Of a stretch of DNA of 9,448 nt, positions 1 through 3,990 are shown in pieces (within the stretch, counting starts at the first letter, position 1; each line of letters starts with the position of its first letter). Source of the stretch: Candidatus Latescibacterota bacterium (GTDB lineage Bacteria > Latescibacterota > MVCY01); the NCBI GenBank assembly GCA_030629295.1, contig DAOVPH010000053.1, positions 1-9,448 on the forward strand, written 5' to 3'. Position numbers and translations under genes: made by a program. The notes below the pieces were generated by a model. It had not been told where the DNA came from. It searched no databases and saw only the letters and a list, made by a program, of their open reading frames with translations.

Positions 1-573
1 ATGGTGAGCTTCGATTCAGAGGCACTCCAATTCCTCGGCGCCAGCGAAGGGAACCTGTTGCGGAGCAACGCTCTGTTCGCAACTATTCCCACCAAGGCCG
101 GCGAGGTCTGGATGCTCAACGGCCAGCCTGAAGCAGTCTCCACCAATGACGGACTTCTGAGCCAACTGCACTTCAGGGCTCTGAACGACCAGGCCATCGG
201 CTCTGCTATCAGAGTGGATGCCTTAGACCTGTTCGACAGAGATGCAAGTCTGAACTCTGTCGCCACTCAGGGTCTGGAAGTGACCGTTGCTCCGGAGAAG
301 TTCGCTCTGCTTCAGAACTATCCGAACCCGGGTAACCCGTCTACTGTTATCTCTTACACTCTGGCCAAGGACAGCAAGGTCAACTTGACTGTTTACAACA
401 CCCTGGGCCAGGTAGTGAGGACTTTGGTTGACGGCCACCAGACAGCGAACATCTACCAGGTTGTCTGGGACGCTCGGAATGACAGCGGCAGAGAGGTTGC
501 CAGTGGTGTCTACTTCTACCGTCTGGTAGCTGGCAAGTTCAATGCCACCAAGCGTCTGATAGTTTTGAAGTAA
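1..573 (+). CDS. Secreted/surface protein, C-terminal part: cohesin-like domain plus FlgD-like (T9SS type A-like) sorting domain; 5' partial
   Basis: This is the last 190 residues of a larger extracellular protein; the true start lies left of the window. Residues 1-97 resemble the second half of a cohesin-like beta-sandwich: a 'VSFDSEALQF' strand, a 'GASEGNLL' turn and a late 'GLLSQLHFRA' strand. From about residue 101, 'LLQNYPNP' opens a FlgD-Ig-like / type A C-terminal domain that continues with 'VYNTLGQVVRTL', 'VVWDARNDSGREVASGVYFY' and ends in 'KRLIVLK'. In FCB-group bacteria such domains direct export and surface attachment by the type IX system; whether this organism has that system cannot be seen here. 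The usual 'NPFNPST' signature reads 'NPGNPST'. The ATG at position 1 is probably an internal methionine, because the first cohesin strands are missing. The gene lies 83 nt upstream of another cohesin-like secreted protein on the same strand. Substrate or ligand is unknown. Confidence 0.8.
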   Translation: MVSFDSEALQFLGASEGNLLRSNALFATIPTKAGEVWMLNGQPEAVSTNDGLLSQLHFRALNDQAIGSAIRVDALDLFDRDASLNSVATQGLEVTVAPEKFALLQNYPNPGNPSTVISYTLAKDSKVNLTVYNTLGQVVRTLVDGHQTANIYQVVWDARNDSGREVASGVYFYRLVAGKFNATKRLIVLK

Positions 574-591
574 ACCCGTTTGGGACTTTTC

Positions 592-630
592 CCTGAGGGA
601 GTCACTCTCCCAGAGGGTGGCTCCCTCAGG
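592..630 (+). other. Long near-perfect hairpin without a U-tract, between two secreted-protein genes
   Basis: Arms 592-609 and 613-630 pair over 18 bp (two of them G-U) around a 3-nt loop; the outer 10 bp (CCTGAGGGAG / CTCCCTCAGG) are perfect. It starts 18 nt after the stop codon of the upstream gene. No run of T follows on either strand, so it is not a standard intrinsic terminator. It could stabilise the 3' end of the upstream mRNA, act as a processing site, or reduce readthrough into the next gene. The pairing is seen directly; the role is inference. Confidence 0.6.
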
Positions 631-648
631 CCTTAAGTTAAGGAGGTG
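631..648 (+). promoter_or_regulatory. Consensus Shine-Dalgarno overlapped by a small palindrome
   Basis: AAGGAGGTG (640-648) is a near-ideal ribosome binding site, 8 nt before the ATG at 657. Its first four bases lie in the right half of the palindrome CCTTAAGTTAAGG (631-643), which abuts the large hairpin ending at 630. Folding would need a loop of several bases, so occlusion of the site would be partial at best. Confidence 0.5.
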
Positions 649-656
649 GAGACAAG

Positions 657-1274
657 ATGGTGAACAGATTTTCGGTATTGATGGTTTTAAGTTTGCTGCT
701 AATAGGTTCAACTGCCTGGGCCGGCGAGAATGCAGATGCCACTATCACTTTTGACTTAGAGAAAGAGGTGACCGCCGGTGATGGCGAAAATACTTCTATT
801 ATGGATGTAGGTCCTGACGAAGTGGTCGTTCTCTCCATATATGGCCACGGGCTTTCCAACCTGAAAGGCTACACCATTGACCTGAAGTTTGAGCCGGACT
901 TGGTGAGCAACACTGGGGGTGGATTTATGAGTTTTTCGCCTCTGGAGTTAGATGTGTTTAATAGCGCAGGATTAACTCCATCCACAGTGGGGCCTGCCGT
1001 TAGTGAGGATGTAGTGGGTCTGGGCTCTTCTGTCCTTAAGGACCCCTATACGGCCGATGAGGCCCCGGATGGGGATGGACTCTTAGCCTGGCTGAAGTTC
1101 ACCACCTCGGCTGACTTCACTACCGCCACCATCGCCACCTTCTCTTTGGACAAGGGTGTGTTGATCGGTGTTGATGGTGCCAGTGACGAGGTCGCGGATA
1201 AGCCAAGCGCCTGGTTGAACACCACTGCTGTAGAGCCTACTTCGTGGGGGCAGATAAAGGCTCTTTTTAAGTAA
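657..1274 (+). CDS. Small secreted cohesin-like protein with signal peptide
   Basis: A complete 205-residue exported protein. Residues 1-22 form a Sec-type signal peptide: Arg4, a hydrophobic stretch 'VLMVLSLLLIG' and a predicted signal peptidase I site after 'AWA'. The mature part reads like one cohesin-type beta-sandwich: 'VVVLSIYGHGLSNLKGYTID' then 'LKFEPDLV', and a late 'GDGLLAWLKF' strand. Cohesin-like folds occur both in dockerin-binding scaffolds and as generic surface modules; no dockerin is visible here, so carbohydrate function should not be assumed. The C-terminus 'WGQIKALFK' looks like a short conserved tail, of a kind I associate from memory with exported proteins of candidate phyla. 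The start is fixed by a strong ribosome binding site and the signal peptide. It shares fold type and strand with the upstream gene, and a terminator follows directly. Molecular function is unknown. Confidence 0.8.
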   Translation: MVNRFSVLMVLSLLLIGSTAWAGENADATITFDLEKEVTAGDGENTSIMDVGPDEVVVLSIYGHGLSNLKGYTIDLKFEPDLVSNTGGGFMSFSPLELDVFNSAGLTPSTVGPAVSEDVVGLGSSVLKDPYTADEAPDGDGLLAWLKFTTSADFTTATIATFSLDKGVLIGVDGASDEVADKPSAWLNTTAVEPTSWGQIKALFK

Positions 1275-1296
1275 GGTTTCACCTGTATGGAGATTG

Positions 1297-1336
1297 AAGC
1301 CGCCGGGATAGATACCGGAAGTCTCGGCGGCTTTTT
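1297..1336 (+). terminator. Rho-independent terminator of the secreted-protein genes
   Basis: A perfect 9-bp stem (AAGCCGCCG 1297-1305 with CGGCGGCTT 1325-1333) extends inward by about three more pairs. A run of five T (1332-1336) follows the GC-rich part. It begins 22 nt after the stop codon at 1274 and is the clearest intrinsic terminator in the window. Confidence 0.9.
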
Positions 1337-1376
1337 ATATCCTGACAAAGAGACAAAGGGCCGAAAAAGGCATCAA

Positions 1377-1440
1377 CGGTGTTCACCGAGGTCGACGGGA
1401 ATCCTTTCCCGTCGGCACAGTGAAGGAAAGGATTCCTTCA
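1377..1440. repeat. Cluster of three small hairpins; the last two have mutually complementary cores
   Basis: Three perfect inverted repeats follow in tandem: CGGTG/CACCG (1377-1388, 2-nt gap), CGACGGGAA/TTCCCGTCG (1393-1414, loop TCCT) and TGAAGGAA/TTCCTTCA (1421-1440, loop AGGA). The cores of the second and third are reverse complements of one another: GGAATCCTTTCC (1398-1409) and GGAAAGGATTCC (1425-1436). The segment could therefore fold as two hairpins or as one 12-bp stem across a 15-nt loop. It lies between the terminator and the promoter of the mntA-hepT unit, in a 336-nt gap without a credible gene. It may be a REP-like element or the edge of an acquired segment; the role is unknown. 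I see nothing definite in 1441-1519. Confidence 0.6.
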
Positions 1441-1519
1441 CACCTCATATCCTGCTGACTGGAAAAGAAAGTCGGGTTCTTCAGCGCTCCAGCCGGGAGT
1501 AGTAGCCAGCAATTTTCTC

Positions 1520-1548
1520 TTGACAAATAGGGTAGACTGTGGTAAATT
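1520..1548 (+). promoter_or_regulatory. Sigma70-type promoter for mntA-hepT
   Basis: A perfect -35 box TTGACA (1520-1525), a 17-nt spacer and a -10 box TAAATT (1543-1548, four of six consensus bases). The predicted start of transcription, around 1555, leaves a leader of about 55 nt before the ATG at 1611. This is the best promoter in the window by eye and suggests that the toxin-antitoxin pair is transcribed independently of the genes upstream. Confidence 0.7.
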
Positions 1549-1610
1549 TATCGCTGCAGGTTTTATCAGTTGGTGCGCGAAATACCTGTCCTCAAAGAAA
1601 GAGGCAGAAA

Positions 1611-1913
1611 ATGCTGACATCTGAAACGATATTGAGAAAGATCGAAGAAAATACGGAAAAGACAAGAGAGTACGGCGTAAAGAGAATTGGATTATTTGGG
1701 TCTTACCTCAGAAACGAACAAGATATTGAGAGTGATGTAGATATTCTGGTGGAATTTGAAAAAGGTAAGAAAACATTTGACAACTACATGGAACTTAAAT
1801 TCTTTTTGGAAGACTTATTCGAATGCAAAGTGGATCTTGTAATTGTGGAAGCAATCAAAGCTGATTTGAAGCCATATATTTTGGGGAATGTGAAGTATGC
1901 AGCGGGAGTATAA
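1611..1913 (+). CDS. mntA: MntA-type nucleotidyltransferase antitoxin (type VII toxin-antitoxin)
   Basis: A 100-residue minimal nucleotidyltransferase (MNT). In studied MntA-HepT pairs this enzyme transfers AMP from ATP to a tyrosine of the HEPN toxin and so silences it. The diagnostic GSX10DXD motif is intact: Gly30-Ser31, ten residues, then Asp42-Val-Asp44. A third acidic residue follows at Asp75 in 'KVDLV'. The ATG at 1611 was chosen because GAGG (1601-1604) lies 6 nt before it and the protein then starts at the first helix, as usual for the family. The in-frame GTG at 1539 falls inside the promoter. The 3' end overlaps hepT by 17 bp, implying translational coupling. The gene is visibly AT-richer than thrS or pheS, which fits horizontal acquisition. 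Family assignment is secure; activity as an antitoxin is inferred from pairing and motifs. Confidence 0.9.
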   Translation: MLTSETILRKIEENTEKTREYGVKRIGLFGSYLRNEQDIESDVDILVEFEKGKKTFDNYMELKFFLEDLFECKVDLVIVEAIKADLKPYILGNVKYAAGV

Positions 1914-2268
1914 AGCATATATTAGAGACATTCTTGAAGCTATTCGCAAAATTGAGAAATACACGGAAAACTTGTCTTTCGATGATTTTGTGGAGGATGA
2001 ATTAATACAAGATGGCGTTGTGAGGAATCTGGAAATCATCGGAGAAGCTGTAAAGAAAATACCAGATTATATCAAAGATAGAAAACCAGAGGTGGAGTGG
2101 AAGAAGATTGCCGGACTGAGAGATATTCTTATACATGCCTATTTCGGAATAGATTTAGAAACCGTGTGGGATGTAGCTAACAATAAAATTTTGGACTTAA
2201 AGAAGAAAATTTTGGAAATCCTCTCGGATATGGACAAGAAGGAACGAAAGACTTATGCCAAAAAGTAA
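1897..2268 (+). CDS. hepT: HepT-type HEPN ribonuclease toxin (type VII toxin-antitoxin)
   Basis: A 123-residue all-helical HEPN protein. HepT toxins are RNases whose composite active site forms in a dimer; known members cleave RNA, including tRNA, and stop growth. The RX4HXY motif is complete: Arg75, His80 and Tyr82 in 'RDILIHAY'. The tyrosine is the residue AMPylated by MntA in characterised systems. 'NLEIIGEAVKKI' (about 44-55) is the typical helix preceding it. The start lies inside the end of mntA (17-bp overlap), so the two are co-expressed, antitoxin gene first. The last 14 bp overlap the start of the shortened CopG-type gene. All catalytic residues are present, so the toxin looks functional, although its target cannot be read from sequence. 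Composition is AT-rich, as in mntA. Confidence 0.9.
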   Translation: MQREYKAYIRDILEAIRKIEKYTENLSFDDFVEDELIQDGVVRNLEIIGEAVKKIPDYIKDRKPEVEWKKIAGLRDILIHAYFGIDLETVWDVANNKILDLKKKILEILSDMDKKERKTYAKK

Positions 2269-2431
2269 GAGACAAGTGCCTCAATGTGATTCATTGCCGG
2301 AAAACTTTGGCTCGCTTGAAGAGTTTTGGGCGTTCTGGGACACTCATAGCACCGCGGATTATGAAGAGTCCATGGAAGATGTGGACGTGCAGGTGACCCT
2401 TCGCTCCAGTAAGATATATTGTCTGCAATGA
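2255..2431 (+). CDS. Short CopG-family antitoxin, apparently lacking its DNA-binding C-terminus
   Basis: A 58-residue protein starting inside the last codons of hepT (AAGGA at 2239-2243 as a possible ribosome binding site). The core 'LEEFWAFWDTHSTADYEE' followed by 'MEDVDVQVTL' and 'SSKIYC' is characteristic of CopG-type type II antitoxins in which 'FWDTH' precedes a ribbon-helix-helix segment. In relatives I recall, 'SSKIYC' continues for some 30-40 more residues; here it ends after 'CLQ' with TGA. I translated the other frame beyond the stop and found no continuation, so this is not a simple frameshift: the 3' end seems lost or replaced. No toxin gene for it is apparent. It is therefore probably an orphan remnant, possibly still a toxin-binding fragment. 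The family call rests on memory of the motif, not on a search. Confidence 0.6.
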   Translation: MPKSKRQVPQCDSLPENFGSLEEFWAFWDTHSTADYEESMEDVDVQVTLRSSKIYCLQ

Positions 2432-2449
2432 TTTAAAGAGGTGATTCAT

Positions 2450-2656
2450 ATGTCTTATTTCAGCAAGTTCTATCAAGTGGACGTTCGGGAAAGCATCGCT
2501 ACAGAATTTACAAATTCAAGAGGTGAAGTGGATGATATGATGGCTGGACTTCACCAGATCAGAGTCAGAATCGCAGAGGAGGAATACGATCTGACAGAAT
2601 TGGAAAGAAAGGTAAAGAGAAATAAAGGAGAACCTTGCCTGACAGCAAATGTATGA
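2450..2656 (+). CDS. Small hypothetical protein (68 residues) next to the CopG remnant
   Basis: I do not recognise this protein. GAGGTG (2438-2443) lies 6 nt before the ATG at 2450, which favours real translation and decides against the in-frame GTG at 2441, which lies inside the ribosome binding site. The sequence has no hydrophobic segment. Its second half is rich in Glu, Arg and Lys ('RVRIAEEEYDLTELERKVKR', about residues 37-56), suggesting a helical or coiled-coil region. It is in the same reading frame as the CopG-type gene, with only 18 nt between stop and start, so the two may descend from one locus or form a small two-gene unit. It could be a partner of the antitoxin remnant or another remnant; nothing supports calling it a toxin. 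Confidence 0.45.
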   Translation: MSYFSKFYQVDVRESIATEFTNSRGEVDDMMAGLHQIRVRIAEEEYDLTELERKVKRNKGEPCLTANV

Positions 2657-2752
2657 AAATTCCTCTGGCTGTGGCTTACAGAAGCAATCAGTCCAATTAG
2701 AACACGGATATCGAAAATCGAGTGCAGCATTTCAGCTACAAGAACATTTTAT

Positions 2753-2829
2753 GGGCGGTTAGCTCAGTTGGTTAGAGCACTTGCTTGACATGCAAGAGGT
2801 CACTGGTTCAAGTCCAGTACCGCCCACCA
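2753..2829 (+). tRNA. tRNA-Val (anticodon GAC), CCA encoded
   Basis: A full cloverleaf can be drawn. The acceptor stem is GGGCGGT (2753-2759) with ACCGCCC (2819-2825), discriminator A and a genomic CCA (2827-2829). The D arm is GCTC/GAGC (2762-2778). The anticodon stem is CTTGC/GCAAG (2780-2784, 2792-2796) with loop TTGACAT, placing GAC at 2787-2789. A 5-nt variable region follows, and the T arm is ACTGG/CCAGT with loop TTCAAGT (2802-2818). All stems are perfect except a possible G-T closing pair. GAC reads valine codons GUC and GUU. It stands alone between two toxin-antitoxin regions, 33 nt before the DUF433 gene. Confidence 0.96.
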
Positions 2830-2862
2830 TTGAAAAGGGCCGAAATATTGGAGGAGAGAATA

Positions 2863-3363
2863 ATGAACATCATCACAGCAAAAATACTGGATCCGACACA
2901 TCTGGAGTTGAATCAACCGATTCCTGCTAAACCGGGAGAATCTATCCAGATCTCTATTCCAGATGAGGGTGAACAGGATCGCTTATGGCGAGAAGCAGCG
3001 AAGAAACACTTCTTAGAAGCCTACGATAACGAGAATGGGATCTATGACAAACATCATTTGACAGCGTTAGGTGTTAGGCGACAAAGCCGCAAGAGACTCG
3101 AAACAAAGGAAGGATATGAAGAAATGCTCGGGTTTGACCGTATTACGTTCGACTCACGTATTATGGCGGGGCAAGCCTGCATTCGGGGGATGCGGATTCC
3201 TGTCTCCTTGATCGTGAACTTAGTGGCACACGGCAAGCAGGTTACTGAGATTCTGGAGGAATACCCTGATTTGCAGCCAGAAGACATCCAACAGGCTTTA
3301 GAATACGCGGCGTGGTTAGCCCGCGAACAGGTCTACGCCCGCGAGTTAGAGGCAGTTGGATGA
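2863..3363 (+). CDS. DUF433 antitoxin with an extra N-terminal antitoxin-like region
   Basis: A 166-residue protein, about twice the usual length of a DUF433 antitoxin. Residues 88-158 ('MLGFDRITFDSRIMAGQACI' onward, 'RGMRIPVSLIVNLVAHGK', 'EEYPDLQPEDIQQALEYAAW') form a standard DUF433 domain, a small winged-helix-like fold that in toxin-antitoxin pairs binds DNA and a PIN-like partner. Residues 1-62 ('AKILDPTHLELNQPI' to 'EAYDNENGIYD') resemble the N-terminus of a different group of small antitoxins. Residues 63-87 are a basic linker. The ATG at 2863 has GGAGGA (2850-2855) 7 nt upstream. The ATG at 3124 (Met88) also has a good site (AAAGGAAGGA, 3105-3114) and would give a standard stand-alone antitoxin, so two products are possible. 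The stop overlaps the toxin start as ATGA. A longer reading frame reaching back into the tRNA is ignored. Confidence 0.8.
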   Translation: MNIITAKILDPTHLELNQPIPAKPGESIQISIPDEGEQDRLWREAAKKHFLEAYDNENGIYDKHHLTALGVRRQSRKRLETKEGYEEMLGFDRITFDSRIMAGQACIRGMRIPVSLIVNLVAHGKQVTEILEEYPDLQPEDIQQALEYAAWLAREQVYARELEAVG

Positions 3364-3752
3364 GGTTTTTGGCAGACATGGGTGTCTCTATGCGTACGAT
3401 TGGGTGGTTGCGCGAACAGAGGCACGATGCTGTTCATCTGCGCGAGGAGGGGTTGCAGCGTTTATCTGACGAACAGATTCTGGTGAAAGCTCGCGCAGAA
3501 AGGCGTGTCCTGCTGACGATGGATCTGGACTTCGGCTATCTCCTGGCGGTGAGCAGAGCACAGCTGCCTAGTGTAATTCTCTTTCGGCTAAGTGATGAAC
3601 GCTCAGAGGTGGTCAACAGGCGATTGGCGGATGTGCTTACCCAACGTAGAAGCGACATTGAAGCCGGAGCTATTATCTCAGTCAGCGAGGTAGCTATTCG
3701 CATCCGACGCTTGCCGATGCAACTACAAGAGACGGGTGCGGGAGAGGATTAG
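3360..3752 (+). CDS. DUF5615 PIN-like toxin
   Basis: A 130-residue protein of the DUF5615 PIN-like family, the usual partner of DUF433 antitoxins and presumed to be a metal-dependent RNase. Family features seen: N-terminal 'MRFLADMGVS' with Asp6 after the first strand; 'GWLREQRHDAVHLREEGLQR' forming the first helix and strand; 'SDEQILVKA' with Asp38/Glu39; and 'RVLLTMDLDFGYLLA' with Asp55 and Asp57. These supply the acidic cluster expected of a PIN fold. The C-terminal half ('LPSVILFRL', 'GAIISVSEVAIRIRRLP') is also typical. The start at 3360 overlaps the antitoxin stop by 4 bp (ATGA), and the protein begins exactly at the first conserved strand, so upstream start codons are rejected. The gene looks intact. 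RNase activity and target are inferred from fold only. Confidence 0.88.
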   Translation: MRFLADMGVSMRTIGWLREQRHDAVHLREEGLQRLSDEQILVKARAERRVLLTMDLDFGYLLAVSRAQLPSVILFRLSDERSEVVNRRLADVLTQRRSDIEAGAIISVSEVAIRIRRLPMQLQETGAGED

Positions 3753-3838
3753 AGGATTGCAGAGCAGATGAGTGAACTCGACAGTATACCGCTCCTTAGA
3801 ATATTTTAGTCCACTTTGAGCCGCCATAAGAGCACCTT

Positions 3839-3954
3839 GTCATTGCGAGCGACAGCGAAGCAATCTCAGTGTTTGTTGCGCTTAGTACACGTTTTCATAA
3901 ATATTATGGCATAACCTGATCATAGGAGATTCTTCGGCTGCGCCTCAGAATGAC
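3839..3954. repeat. Pair of inverted REP-like palindromes upstream of thrS
   Basis: Two palindromic units face each other. Unit 1, 3839-3867, starts GTCATTGCGAGC and ends GCAATCTC. Unit 2, 3926-3954, starts GAGATTCTTCGG and ends AGAATGAC. Each forms an imperfect stem (ATTGC/GCAAT; ATTCT/AGAAT). Ends are GTCATT...AATCTC in one and the inverse in the other, giving the layout of a bacterial interspersed mosaic element. Similar units recur at 5972-6067, and unit 2 is identical to the copy at 5972-6000. Confidence 0.75.
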
Positions 3955-3969
3955 GGCGTTTGTCACTCT
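3881..3969 (+). repeat. 89-nt direct repeat, copy A (5' of thrS)
   Basis: Aligned by eye with copy B at 5927-6015 without gaps: 80 of 89 positions agree. It contains an AT-rich core (GTTTTCATAAATATTATG) and the second REP-like unit. It ends 22 nt before the thrS start codon, so it occupies most of the near upstream region of thrS. The AT-rich core could supply a -10 element, but I see no convincing -35 box. Confidence 0.85.
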
Positions 3970-3990
3970 TTTTGCCGTGAGGACATAGTA

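Noticed and set aside
1287..1502. Possible 71-residue gene after the secreted protein
   Set aside because: The frame runs through the terminator and the hairpin cluster, and its product shows no protein-like pattern.
2255..2656. TGA recoding joining the CopG remnant to the next ORF
   Set aside because: Other genes here (DUF433, pheS) end in TGA at expected positions, so TGA is an ordinary stop, and the downstream ORF has its own ribosome binding site.
2753..2829. tRNA-Val as an attachment site for an integrated element
   Set aside because: I found no second copy of the tRNA 3' end and no integrase in the window, so there is no evidence of site-specific integration.
3753..3990. T-box riboswitch upstream of thrS
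   Set aside because: No T-box consensus (the GGTGG...CCGCG type of bulge) and no terminator/antiterminator pair are visible; the region is filled by REP-like repeats.
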